DNA from: Rhizobium altiplani
GTDB lineage: Bacteria; Pseudomonadota; Alphaproteobacteria; Rhizobiales; Rhizobiaceae
Assembly (NCBI RefSeq): GCF_001542405.1
Contig: NZ_LNCD01000123.1
Span: 250,501 to 314,500 of the forward strand
Direction: 5' to 3'
Length of the DNA stretch: 64,000 bases
Both the position numbers and the translations under genes were made by a program. Below, in pieces: positions 1 to 9,335 of the stretch. The first letter of the stretch is position 1. Each line of letters starts with the position of its first letter. Below the pieces are notes generated by a model. It saw nothing but the letters and a program-made list of their open reading frames with translations. It searched no databases and had not been told where the DNA came from.

Positions 1-327
1 TACGTGATGAAGTACACGGATTTCGATGAGGCTCTGGAACTGCACAACGCGGTGCCGCAGGGACTGTCTTCTTCGATCTTCACGAACGATATGCGGGAGG
101 CCGAGACCTTCGTTTCTGCTCGCGGTTCGGACTGCGGTATTGCCAACGTCAACCTCGGTCCGTCCGGGGCCGAAATCGGTGGTGCCTTCGGCGGTGAAAA
201 GGAAACTGGCGGCGGTCGCGAATCCGGTTCGGACGCCTGGAAAGCCTACATGCGCAGGGCGACGAACACGGTCAACTACGGCAAGACGCTGCCACTTGCC
301 CAGGGCGTCAAGTTCGACGTCGAATGA
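1..327 (+). CDS. Aldehyde dehydrogenase, ALDH7-type (C-terminal part)
   Basis: This is the last 108 codons of an NAD(P)-dependent aldehyde dehydrogenase; the window edge removes the rest, including the catalytic Cys and the cofactor site. The visible tail has the glycine-rich GGAFGGEKETGGG block followed by RESGSDAWK, which is typical of the C-terminus of ALDH7 (antiquitin), the 2-aminoadipate-6-semialdehyde / piperideine-6-carboxylate dehydrogenase of lysine catabolism. The ALDH family is clear, while the lysine role is inferred from the subfamily and from the reductase gene next to it. A strong terminator follows the stop codon. Confidence 0.85.
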   Translation, partial: YVMKYTDFDEALELHNAVPQGLSSSIFTNDMREAETFVSARGSDCGIANVNLGPSGAEIGGAFGGEKETGGGRESGSDAWKAYMRRATNTVNYGKTLPLAQGVKFDVE

Positions 328-350
328 TCGTTGCTGCATTGCAGCCGAAC

Positions 351-382
351 GGGTGATGACATAACACGTCATCACCCTTTTT
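351..382 (+). terminator. Rho-independent terminator after the aldehyde dehydrogenase
   Basis: A perfect 10-bp stem (GGGTGATGAC at 351-360 with its complement at 368-377) has a 7-nt loop and is followed directly by five T residues. It lies only about 16 bp before the start codon of the next gene on the same strand, so it should limit read-through into that gene. Confidence 0.85.
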
Positions 383-398
383 CGTTTTGCAGGTTGCC

Positions 399-1388
399 AT
401 GCATTTCACCCTAGCTGCGGCGGAAACGCTCGTTGTCGATGCCTTGACGCGCAATCGTGTGGACGAGGCCAATGCGCGCTCGGTCGCCAGGGCACTCGTT
501 GCCGCCGAAGCTGCTGGACAAGGCGGTCATGGCCTGCGCCGGGTCGAGGCCTATACAAAACAGGCGAAGGCAGGCAAGGTCGACGGATTTGCCAGGCCGC
601 AGCTCGAACGGCAGTTTCCCGCCGTCGTGCGCATCGATGCCTGCCATGGCTACGCCTATCCAGCCTTTGATCTTGCCGCTGCGGCGCTTCCGGAGATCGT
701 CAGGGAACAAGGTATTGCCTTGGCAGCAATACACCGTTCGCACCACGCCGGCGTGCTTGCCTTGACCGTCGAGCGCTTTGCGGACATGGGGCTTGTCGCT
801 CTGATGGTCGCCAACGCCACGGCGTCCATGGCGGCCTGGGGCGGGCGCAAACCCGTCTTTGGAACGAATCCGATCGCGTTCGCCGCGCCGATCCCGGAGG
901 CCGACCCGCTCGTTATTGACCTGGCCCTTTCGCGCGTCGCCCGCGGCAAGGTGATGGCTGCGCGCCAGAAAGGCGTCGCTATCCCTGCGGATTGGGCCTT
1001 TGACCGCAATGGCCAGCCGACGACGGATGCGGTTGCGGCACTCGAGGGGACGATGGCCCCATCCGGCGAAGCCAAGGGGGCAGCGCTGGCGATGATCGTC
1101 GAATTCCTCGCCGGCGCACTGACCGGGGCCAATTTCTCGTTCGAGTCCTCCTCGCTTTTTGACGACAAGGGTTCGGCGCCCGGCCTCGGGCAGATGCTTG
1201 TCGTGATCAACCCTGTCGCCAGCGGTGGAAAGGGCGTGGCGGAACGGCTGGCCAGGCTGGTGGACGAGATTTCATCCGACCCCGGAGTGCGGCTTCCGGG
1301 GCGTCGCGGCCAAACTGCCCGACGCCAGGCGCTGGAGCATGGCATCGATGTCGAGGACGAAGTGATTGCGACGATCTGCGAGCTCTAG
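399..1388 (+). CDS. Malate/L-lactate dehydrogenase family oxidoreductase (possibly piperideine-2-carboxylate reductase)
   Basis: A 329-residue Ldh_2-family protein (the fold of malate, ureidoglycolate, diketogulonate and DpkA-type imine reductases). The family motif with HHAG is near residue 124, followed by GRKPVFGTNP and the C-terminal PGVRLPG block. Members use NAD(P)H to reduce 2-oxo or cyclic 2-imino acids. Next to an ALDH7 gene the best guess is delta1-piperideine-2-carboxylate/pyrroline-2-carboxylate reductase (DpkA-like) in lysine or D-amino-acid catabolism; other 2-hydroxyacid substrates are possible. The ATG at 399 is preferred over an in-frame TTG at 387 because family members start close to this point; no strong ribosome binding site is visible. 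The stop codon overlaps an iron-control box. Confidence 0.75.
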   Translation: MHFTLAAAETLVVDALTRNRVDEANARSVARALVAAEAAGQGGHGLRRVEAYTKQAKAGKVDGFARPQLERQFPAVVRIDACHGYAYPAFDLAAAALPEIVREQGIALAAIHRSHHAGVLALTVERFADMGLVALMVANATASMAAWGGRKPVFGTNPIAFAAPIPEADPLVIDLALSRVARGKVMAARQKGVAIPADWAFDRNGQPTTDAVAALEGTMAPSGEAKGAALAMIVEFLAGALTGANFSFESSSLFDDKGSAPGLGQMLVVINPVASGGKGVAERLARLVDEISSDPGVRLPGRRGQTARRQALEHGIDVEDEVIATICEL

Positions 1389-1400
1389 AACGATTCTAAA
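1384..1400. promoter_or_regulatory. Iron-control element (ICE / Irr box)
   Basis: TCTAGAA-CGA-TTCTAAA matches the rhizobial ICE consensus TTTAGAA-N3-TTCTAAA at 13 of 14 defined positions. Irr, the haem-responsive Fur-family regulator of rhizobia, binds such boxes. It lies about 110 bp upstream of an iron-transporter-like gene and overlaps the stop codon (1386-1388) of the upstream gene. Whether Irr activates or represses here cannot be read from the sequence; activation under iron limitation is the expectation for uptake genes. Confidence 0.7.
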
Positions 1401-1412
1401 GTTGATCAATGG

Positions 1413-1455
1413 TTTCAAGTATTTGTGATATTTGTGCCATCACTAAAACTTGAAA
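1413..1455. promoter_or_regulatory. AT-rich inverted repeat upstream of the iron transporter
   Basis: Two 17-bp arms (1413-1429 and 1439-1455) are complementary at 15 of 17 positions around a 9-nt spacer. The arms are AT-rich and no T tract follows, so a protein-binding operator is more likely than a terminator. It sits between the Irr box and the start codon at 1511 and may be a second control site; no known consensus was matched. Confidence 0.5.
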
Positions 1456-1510
1456 TTCCAAATCAACAAAAATATACGGCTCATCATCCCGGGATCCCCG
1501 GTGAAACATC

Positions 1511-2551
1511 ATGGAGGGCTTCATGACAACTTCCCTTAATCGCCTTTCCGGCGCGCTGGCGCTTGCCGCCTCGCTCGTTGCCGCAACTTCGCTGGCCACC
1601 GGCGCCGCTGTCGCGCAGGAATCCGAAGGTATCGTCGTCTACAATGCGCAACACGAGAGCCTCGGGCGCGAGTGGATCGATGCGTTCACCAAGGCAACCG
1701 GCATCAAGGTAACGGTACGCCAGGGCAGCGACATGCAGCTCGCCAACCAGATCGTGCAGGAAGGGGACGCGTCGCCGGCCGACGTATTCCTGACCGAGAA
1801 CTCTCCGGCCATGACGCTGGTCGACGCCGCCGGCCTGTTTACACCGGTCGACAAGGAAACCCTCGAGCAGGTCCCAGAGCAATATCGTCCGTCTGACGGC
1901 ATGTGGACCGGCATTGCCGCCCGTTCGACGGTTTTTGCATACGACAAGACGAAGCTGACCGAAGACAAGTTGCCGAAGTCGCTGCTCGACCTCGCGGATC
2001 CTGCCTGGAAGGGTCGTTGGGGCGCTGCGCCTGCTGGTGCCGACTTCCAGGCGATCGTCAGCGCCTTGCTCGAGCTCAAGGGCGAGGAAGCGACCGCAGC
2101 CTGGCTCAAGGCGCTCAAGGAAAACTCCACGCCATATAAGGGCAACAGCGTCGCCATGAAGGCGGTCAATGCCGGCGAAGTCGAGGGTGCGGTGATCTAT
2201 CACTACTACTGGTTCGGCGATCAGGCGAAGACCGGTGAGAACAGCAAGAACGTTGCCCTGCACTACTTCAAGAACCAGGATCCCGGCGCCTTCGTCAGCA
2301 TTTCCGGCGGCGGCGTTCTGAAGTCGAGCCAGCATGCCAAGGAGGCTCAGGCCTTCCTCAAATTCGTCACCGGCAAGCCGGGCCAGGACATCCTCAAGAA
2401 CGGCACGTCCTACGAATATGCGGTCGGCAAGGATGCAGCATCGAATGAGAAGCTCGTTCCGCTGGCTGATCTCGATGCACCGAAGGTCGATGCAGCCAAC
2501 TTGAACAGCAAGAAGGTGACGGAACTGATGACGGCCGCCGGCATCATCTAA
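1511..2551 (+). CDS. Fe(3+) ABC transporter substrate-binding protein, FbpA/FutA type
   Basis: A 346-residue periplasmic binding protein. The N-terminus is a Sec signal peptide with probable cleavage after AVAQ (about residue 36), followed by IVVYNAQHE, the usual start of the mature FbpA/FutA/AfuA fold. A HYYW motif (about residues 235-238) carries the adjacent tyrosines that bind ferric iron in this family. It should capture Fe(3+), free or chelated, and deliver it to the permease and ATPase encoded downstream. ATG at 1511 is used; MTTS at residue 5 (1523) is an alternative. The Irr-type box upstream supports an iron role. A stem-loop follows the stop, which would leave this gene more highly expressed than the permease. 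Confidence 0.85.
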   Translation: MEGFMTTSLNRLSGALALAASLVAATSLATGAAVAQESEGIVVYNAQHESLGREWIDAFTKATGIKVTVRQGSDMQLANQIVQEGDASPADVFLTENSPAMTLVDAAGLFTPVDKETLEQVPEQYRPSDGMWTGIAARSTVFAYDKTKLTEDKLPKSLLDLADPAWKGRWGAAPAGADFQAIVSALLELKGEEATAAWLKALKENSTPYKGNSVAMKAVNAGEVEGAVIYHYYWFGDQAKTGENSKNVALHYFKNQDPGAFVSISGGGVLKSSQHAKEAQAFLKFVTGKPGQDILKNGTSYEYAVGKDAASNEKLVPLADLDAPKVDAANLNSKKVTELMTAAGII

Positions 2552-2624
2552 GTCTTTCTGTCACGGGCCCGGGGGCTAAAACTGTTGCTTTTGGCTCAAG
2601 AAAAACGTAGGGCATGACGAAATC

Positions 2625-2660
2625 GGCAACCGCCTTTCATAGGCGGTTGCCTTCCTTTTT
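2625..2660 (+). terminator. Stem-loop terminator/attenuator inside the iron-transport operon
   Basis: A perfect 10-bp stem (GGCAACCGCC at 2625-2634 with its complement at 2642-2651), a 7-nt loop and a T-rich run lie between the binding-protein gene and the permease gene. This is a common arrangement that keeps the binding protein in excess over the membrane parts. Confidence 0.75.
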
Positions 2661-2727
2661 CAGCGTATAAAGGCGGCAGGCCTTGCTGCAGGACAACAGA
2701 TTGCTTGTTCCCGGTCATGAAAGGCCG

Positions 2728-4280
2728 ATGGTGCGGCCGGTGGCGGGAATAGATCGGCTGCGGGCGCGTTTGCCCCACGCTTCCGTCATTCTCTTTGCTT
2801 CCGTCGTGGCGCTGTTCAGCCTGGTTCCGCTTGGTTTCATCGGCTGGATAACCTTTGATGTCGGCTGGCAGACCGTCAAGGAATTGGTGTTTCGTGCGCG
2901 CGTTGGCGAACTGCTTGTCAATACGGTGCTGCTGGAAGCCTTTACCATTCCGCTGTCGATCGCCCTTGCCGTAACGCTGGCCTGGCTGGTCGAACGGACG
3001 GACATCCCCTTCGCCCGGCTTTGGTCGTGGTTGGCGGTTGCGCCGCTGGCGGTGCCGGCCTTTGTCCATAGCTACGCCTGGATCAGCGTCGTTCCCGGCA
3101 TGCGTGGGCTGCAGAGCGGTGTCTTCGTTTCCGTACTGGCGTACTTTCCGTTTCTCTATCTGCCGGTTGCCGCTGCCTTGCGCCGGCTGGATCCAGCCAT
3201 CGAGGACGCGGCCTCTTCCCTTGGCCTCGGACCGTGGCGCTTGTTCTTCCGCACCATCCTGCCGCAGTTGCGCTTCGCCATCTGCGGCGGTTCGCTGCTG
3301 ATCGGGCTGCACCTGCTGTCGGAGTACGGCCTCTTCGTGATGATCCGTTTCGACACTTTCGCAACAGCGATCGTCGACCAGTTCCAATCCGCCTATAACA
3401 GCCCGGCCGCCAACATGCTGGGTGGCGTTCTTGTCGCTTGCTGCCTGCTTCTGCTAGGTCTTGAAATCCTGTTGCGCGGCAATGAGCGGTATGCCCGCGT
3501 TGGATCCGGTTCTGCGCGGCCCGCGGATCGCCGCCGGCTCGGCGGGTTCATAGTGCCTGCGATCATACTGCAGGTGGGTCTGGCGGCTTTGACGCTCGGT
3601 GTTCCCTTGGTGACGCTGGTGCGGTGGCTCTATCTCGGCGGCCTCGAGGTCTGGCGCGTCGACACGGTTGGCAATGCGTTTGTGCAAACCATTATTCTTG
3701 CCATCGCCGGCGGCGTGCTTGCCACGATTGCCGCCGCGCCGATGGCCTGGCTTTCGGTCCGAGCGCCAGGGCGTCTGCAGCGCCTGCTCGAGGCCTGCCA
3801 CTACTATGTCGGCTCGCTGCCGGGCGTGGTCGTCGCGCTCGCGCTGGTGACGATTACCGTCCGGCTTGTTCTGCCCCTGTACCAGACCTTCGCGACCCTC
3901 GTTGCTGCCTACATCCTGCTGTTCCTGCCGCGCGCCATGGTGGGCCTGCGCGCCAGCATCGCCCAAGCGCCCGTGGAGCTCGAGCGTGCTGCAATGGGTC
4001 TTGGCCGGACACCTGCCCAGGCCGTGCGACAGATCACCATGCGGCTGGCCGCGCCGGGCGCGGCCGCCAGCGTTGCGCTCGTCGGTCTCGGCATTACCAA
4101 CGAGCTCACCGCGACATTGATGCTGGCGCCAAACGGGGTGGAGACTCTTGCGACGAAGTTCTGGTCGCTGACCAGCGAGATCGACTACGTGGCGGCGGCG
4201 CCTTACGCATTCATGATGGTCGTGCTATCGCTGCCCCTCACCCTTCTTCTCTATGCCCAATCGAAACGGACTGCCGGACA

Positions 4281-4284
<4 letters not shown>
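2728..4284 (+). CDS. Fe(3+) ABC transporter permease (FbpB type, fused two-domain)
   Basis: A permease of about 518 residues with two tandem membrane modules, as in FbpB/AfuB/SfuB. Each half carries an EAA-type loop, visible as EDAASSLGLGPWRLF in the first half and ELERAAMGLGRTPAQ in the second, where the ATPase docks. Roughly twelve hydrophobic segments are visible. It moves ferric iron across the inner membrane. The ATG at 2728 is chosen because GAAAGG lies 4 bp upstream; an in-frame TTG at 2683 would add 15 residues but overlaps nothing useful. Its stop overlaps the ATPase start as ATGA, so the two are translationally coupled. Confidence 0.85.
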
Positions 4285-5321
<1,037 letters not shown>

Positions 5322-6689
5322 TCAGGCGATCTTCCGTTCGGAACTCTCGCCTTCCGACAACCAGCCACCGCTAAATCCCGCCAACTCGAGACCGCGTCGG
5401 ATGACCGGTGAGCGCCGCATCAGACCCCAGATGAGGTCGGAGCGGTCATTCTCGATCGTCATGACCAGTAGGCCCTGGTCGATGCCGACGCAGCGATCGT
5501 CGACCCAACCTTCAGGTCGCTTGGTCTTGACGGTCGGGTTGAATCCACCGGGGAAGCGATCCTCGTAGAGCAGGTTCGGATAGGTGGACATCAGGGCGCG
5601 AAGGCCATCGAGCGAGGCCTGGCGGTCATATGGGAGCGATGCAAGCGCTGCCCACGGTGCGATTGTGCCATCATCCGGCCCGAGCGGTGCGCCACGCGCG
5701 GCATAGCCGAGCACGCGCGGATGGCGACCGCCGCGCATGTTGCGGGTCGGAGGCGGGCCATCCGAGGCGGACAGTCCCCAGATGTCCTTGTTGTAGCCGA
5801 CGAAGTGGCCGGGATTGCGCTCGGCGTAGTCCCGCTGTACGGCGATCGATATCTGCGTGTTGCGGAAATAATCCCAGTTGCGGTCGGCCATCGCCTTGTC
5901 CTGGATTCCACGGAAATCGATCCAGGCATGCGAAAAGAAGTGAATGAAGAGCGGGCCGGCATAGACGTAAGGTTGGTCGCCGAACAGCATCCACGAATAG
6001 CTCGCGGTAAAGGCATCGTAGCTCGACGCCGGGATCGGATGTGTCGGGGAAGCGAGGGCCAGCGTATAAAGCAGGATCGCTTCGTCGTAGCCCTGCCAGC
6101 GCCAACGCAGGAAGCCGCTGCCCGGCTTCCAGCCCATGCAGATGGTCTGGCCCTTGTTCAGCGCCCAGTGCCAGTCGATTCTCTCGTAGACCAAACTCGC
6201 GAGCCTGCGGATCTCCGTCTCGTCTTCGGTGTTGCGGTCGAAATAGGCCGCGGCGGTCAACATGCCTGCGACGAGAAGCGTGGTGTCGATCGTCGACAAC
6301 TCGCTGTTCCAGGCGCGGTGGCCGGTGTCCATGTGCAGGAAGTGATAGAAGAAGCCGCGATAGCCGATCGCGTGCCGCTCACGACCTTGGTGGCCGTTGG
6401 CAAAGAAGCAGAGCGTCTTCAGCGTGTATTCGATCGCGTCGGAGCGCTGCATCCAGCCGCGCTCGACTGCGACGGGATAGGACGACAGGGAAAAGCCGAC
6501 CGCAGCGATGCTGCAGGGAACGCCCGCGATGGAGGTGTCCGCGACCAGCCCGTTTTCGGGATTGTAGTGTTTCGGAAAATAATTGAATGCGCCTTGCTGA
6601 AGCCTGTCGATCAGTGCGGCATCCGTTTCCTCGGTCCGTTGTAACATACGTGCCAAGCCTAACTTGTTGTCCAGTCCCCGGTTCAACAT
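5322..6689 (-). CDS. Glycoamylase-like domain protein, GH144-type (putative beta-1,2-glucanase)
   Basis: A protein of about 455 residues of the 'glucoamylase family' with the glycoamylase-like domain (PF10091). Recognisable stretches are the N-terminal LQQGAFNYFP, NGLVADTS and SIAAVGFSLSSYPVAVERGW, and the later SHAWIDFRG and GYNKDIWGLSASDG. Characterised relatives include GH144 endo-beta-1,2-glucanases and the processing domain of cyclic beta-1,2-glucan synthase, so action on beta-1,2-glucans, which rhizobia make, is plausible but inferred. No signal peptide is visible. ATG at 6689 is used; TTG at 6713 and ATG at 6647 are alternatives and none has a strong ribosome binding site. It lies 74 bp after thiE on the same strand and may be transcribed with it. 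Confidence 0.7.
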   Translation of the reverse strand: MLNRGLDNKLGLARMLQRTEETDAALIDRLQQGAFNYFPKHYNPENGLVADTSIAGVPCSIAAVGFSLSSYPVAVERGWMQRSDAIEYTLKTLCFFANGHQGRERHAIGYRGFFYHFLHMDTGHRAWNSELSTIDTTLLVAGMLTAAAYFDRNTEDETEIRRLASLVYERIDWHWALNKGQTICMGWKPGSGFLRWRWQGYDEAILLYTLALASPTHPIPASSYDAFTASYSWMLFGDQPYVYAGPLFIHFFSHAWIDFRGIQDKAMADRNWDYFRNTQISIAVQRDYAERNPGHFVGYNKDIWGLSASDGPPPTRNMRGGRHPRVLGYAARGAPLGPDDGTIAPWAALASLPYDRQASLDGLRALMSTYPNLLYEDRFPGGFNPTVKTKRPEGWVDDRCVGIDQGLLVMTIENDRSDLIWGLMRRSPVIRRGLELAGFSGGWLSEGESSERKIA

Positions 6690-6763
6690 GGTGAAGCACG
6701 ATCCGCAAATCAATCATTTTTGAAGGCGCTGCGACCGAACGACCCGTCGACCGTTCTGCTCTG

Positions 6764-7393
6764 CTACCGACCCAATGGCATTTCCACACTGCGCCAAGGT
6801 GCGGTGGCAGCAAGCCACTGCCGCGTTCGTGTCTCCGGATCGGGGTTCAGGGTAATATCGGTCACGACGGCAGCGCTGTCGGCGCCCTGAGAAAAAACGC
6901 CCTCGATCCGATCGACGTTCAACCCGCCGATGGCGACGAGCGGCAGGTCACCGACGCGCGACTTCCATAGGCGCAGGCGTTCCGGTCCTTGCGGCGACCA
7001 TTTCATCTGCTTGAGAATGGTCGGATAGATCGGACCGAGCGCGATATAGTCCGGCTTTGCCGCCAGCGCCGTCTCAAGTTCCGCATCGTCGTGGGTGGAC
7101 AGCCCGAGCTTCAGGCCGGCGGCACGAATGGCGCCGAGATCGGCCGCTTCCAGATCTTCCTGACCGAGGTGGACGAAATCGCATCCTTGTTCGATGGCAA
7201 GCTGCCAGTAGTCGTTGACGATGAGCTGACAGCCATGCTTAGCGCAAATTGCTTTCGCGGTTCGGATTTCGGTGCGTAGCTCGGCCGTCTCTTTATCCTT
7301 GATCCTGAGCTGCACGAGCTTGACGCCGAGCGGCACCAGCCGTGCGATCCATTCGGTGCTATCGACGATGAGATAGAAGGGATCGAGCTTCAT
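6764..7393 (-). CDS. thiE: Thiamine phosphate synthase
   Basis: A 209-residue TIM-barrel enzyme that joins HMP-pyrophosphate and thiazole phosphate to give thiamine phosphate. The KLVQLRIKDK segment near the N-terminus, the GQEDLEAAD segment and the GLSTHDDAEL-DYIALGPIYPT block are typical of ThiE. The protein is a compact form as found in rhizobia. The start ATG overlaps the thiG stop by 4 bases. It is the last thiamine gene of the riboswitch-controlled operon. Confidence 0.92.
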   Translation of the reverse strand: MKLDPFYLIVDSTEWIARLVPLGVKLVQLRIKDKETAELRTEIRTAKAICAKHGCQLIVNDYWQLAIEQGCDFVHLGQEDLEAADLGAIRAAGLKLGLSTHDDAELETALAAKPDYIALGPIYPTILKQMKWSPQGPERLRLWKSRVGDLPLVAIGGLNVDRIEGVFSQGADSAAVVTDITLNPDPETRTRQWLAATAPWRSVEMPLGR

Positions 7394-8163
7394 GCAAATA
7401 CGGCCTTTCCGATGATGGGTGTCGAGGGAACCGCGACATCACGCGGTTCGAGCATGCCCGCACCGAAAGCCTCGCGGCCGGACTCGATCGCCCTGGCAAA
7501 CGCGCCCGCCATGGCCACGGGGTCGCCGGCGCCGGCAACAGCGGTGTTCAAGAGGACGGCATCGAAGCCGAGCTCCATGACGGTCGCCGCATGTGATGGC
7601 CGCCCGATCCCGGCATCGATAATGAGCGGAATGTCTGGGAAATGTGCGCGCATCGAACGCAACGCCGAGAGGTTGAGCGGTCCCGCGGCACTCCCGATCG
7701 GGGCGCACCATGGCATCAATACCCGGCAACCCGCTTCGAGCAGCTTCTCGGCCACCACGAGGTCGTCGGTCGTGTAGGGAAAGACCTCAAAGCCGTCGGC
7801 GGAAAGAATGCGGGCGGCTTCCACCAAGCCGAAAACATCAGGCTGAAGCGTATCGTGATTGCCGATCACCTCCAGCTTGATCCAATTGGTGCCGAAAAGC
7901 TCGCGCGCCATCTTGGCTGTCAGCACGGCCTCGGAGACGCCATGGCAGCCAGCCGTGTTCGGCAGAACCCGAACGCCGAGTGCCCGTATCATCTCGAAGA
8001 AGGCACCGCCGCTTCGTCCGCCGGCGGTCTCGCGGCGGAGCGAGACGGTGACGATCTCGGTTCCCGATCGCTTGACGGCCGCCGCGAGGATCGCGGGTGA
8101 AGGATACCGTGCGGTGCCGAGAAGCAGGCGGGAGGAGACTACGGTGTCGAAGAGCGTCAGCAT
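7390..8163 (-). CDS. thiG: Thiazole synthase
   Basis: A 257-residue TIM-barrel enzyme that assembles the thiazole phosphate ring from deoxyxylulose 5-phosphate, ThiS thiocarboxylate and the glycine imine supplied by ThiO. The Schiff-base lysine is in WIKLEVIG (about residue 96). The phosphate-binding GIGRPSHA and MELGFDAVLLNTAVAGA blocks are also present. It starts 2 bp after thiS and overlaps thiE by 4 bases. Confidence 0.93.
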   Translation of the reverse strand: MLTLFDTVVSSRLLLGTARYPSPAILAAAVKRSGTEIVTVSLRRETAGGRSGGAFFEMIRALGVRVLPNTAGCHGVSEAVLTAKMARELFGTNWIKLEVIGNHDTLQPDVFGLVEAARILSADGFEVFPYTTDDLVVAEKLLEAGCRVLMPWCAPIGSAAGPLNLSALRSMRAHFPDIPLIIDAGIGRPSHAATVMELGFDAVLLNTAVAGAGDPVAMAGAFARAIESGREAFGAGMLEPRDVAVPSTPIIGKAVFA

Positions 8164-8165
8164 GG

Positions 8166-8363
8166 TCAGCCTCCCTGCATCGGCGACAGGATTTCGATCC
8201 GGTCGTTGTCGTTGAGCGCGTGGTCGGCGCGGTCCTCACGGTGGACGATTTCGCCGTTGACGGCGGTCGCCAACCAGTCGCCTTCGTATTCCATCAGCGT
8301 CAGCAGTTCGGACAAGGTTGGCGCAGCGAGGTCGTGATACTCGCCGTTAACGATCAGTTTCAT
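8166..8363 (-). CDS. thiS: Sulfur carrier protein ThiS
   Basis: A 65-residue ubiquitin-fold protein beginning MKLIVNGEY and ending with the diagnostic Gly-Gly that is adenylated and thiocarboxylated to donate sulfur to ThiG. The start at 8363 is set by the AGGAGG ribosome binding site just upstream and a 4-base overlap with the end of thiO. Confidence 0.93.
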   Translation of the reverse strand: MKLIVNGEYHDLAAPTLSELLTLMEYEGDWLATAVNGEIVHREDRADHALNDNDRIEILSPMQGG

Positions 8364-9334
8364 CGGCAATTTCCTCCTGGTTCGGTTCTGGAGAAGACAA
8401 GGTCCACAGCTTCCTGCGCCATGGTAGGCGCCAGCAGGAAGCCGTGGCGATAGAGGCCGTTGAGCACGACCGCCTCGGCCTCGCGGGTCACGCGTGGAAA
8501 ATTGTCGGCGAATGCCGGCCGGATGCCCGCGCCGGTTTCGATAACGGTAGCGTCCGCAAAGGCGGGATGCACAGCGTAGGCGGCGTTCAGCAGTTCCATC
8601 ATCGAACGCGCCGAGATGGGACCGGCGAACTCGGTCTCGATCATGGTGGCGCCCACCATGAACAGGCCACTTCCACGCGGAACGATATAAACGGGGAAGC
8701 GCGGATGCAGCAGGCGAACGGGTCTGGCGAGGCCGACCTCGGGCGTGTGTAGATAGAGCATTTCGCCGCGCACGCCGCGAAGCCCGCTCGTTTGCCCAAT
8801 GCGTGCTGCGCCCGTGCAATCGACGATGTCGTCGTAGCCGGTGGTCTCGGCCACTTGGCCGATGAATGCTACGCCCCGAGCGGCGAGCTTTTCTCGCAGC
8901 AGACCCAGCACTCGTCTCGGATCGAGATGTCCTTCCAGCGGGAAGAACAGAGCACGCCTGAAGCGGCCTGCGAGAGCCGGCTCCAATGGGCCGATCTGCT
9001 CCTCGCCCAGCCATTCATGGCCGCTGGTGCGGCTGGCAAAGCGATCGAGTTCACCCTGGTCGCGCGCGGGGGCAACGACCAGCGTGCCGTTTCGGTGTAC
9101 CTCGCCGGGCAGCATCATGTCCCACCGATCGATGGCACCGCGGCCACGCAGCGAGACGGCTTCGTCCGCGCCTTCACGCTCACACCACGGTGCCAGCATG
9201 CCGCCCGCGAGCCATGAGGCTGCCTGGCCGAAATCTGGATTCGGATCCATAACGGTGACGTCAGCACTGCGAAGAGTGAGTTCGTGCGCGACCGTGAGGC
9301 CGGCAACGCCGGCCCCTTTGACGAGGACATGCAT
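8360..9334 (-). CDS. thiO: Glycine oxidase ThiO
   Basis: A 324-residue FAD-dependent amine oxidase (DAO family). The N-terminus VLVKGAGVAGLTVAHEL is the dinucleotide-binding motif and is followed by SWLAGGMLAPWCE, as in ThiO. It oxidises glycine to the imine used by ThiG, the aerobic alternative to ThiH. The ATG at 9334 is used; the frame stays open upstream only inside thiC. It begins one base after the thiC stop and overlaps thiS by 4 bases. Confidence 0.9.
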   Translation of the reverse strand: MHVLVKGAGVAGLTVAHELTLRSADVTVMDPNPDFGQAASWLAGGMLAPWCEREGADEAVSLRGRGAIDRWDMMLPGEVHRNGTLVVAPARDQGELDRFASRTSGHEWLGEEQIGPLEPALAGRFRRALFFPLEGHLDPRRVLGLLREKLAARGVAFIGQVAETTGYDDIVDCTGAARIGQTSGLRGVRGEMLYLHTPEVGLARPVRLLHPRFPVYIVPRGSGLFMVGATMIETEFAGPISARSMMELLNAAYAVHPAFADATVIETGAGIRPAFADNFPRVTREAEAVVLNGLYRHGFLLAPTMAQEAVDLVFSRTEPGGNCR

Positions 9335-9335
9335 C

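Noticed and set aside
1426..1442. RirA (IRO) site TGA-N9-TCA within the inverted repeat
   Set aside because: The spacing is 11, not 9.
2596..3387. A 263-residue minus-strand frame
   Set aside because: Shadow of the permease gene with Gln/Arg-rich composition and no family features.
3624..4280. N-terminal extension of the iron ABC ATPase
   Set aside because: It is a shadow of the permease gene and low-complexity Arg/Ala sequence; ATG 4281 fits the family.
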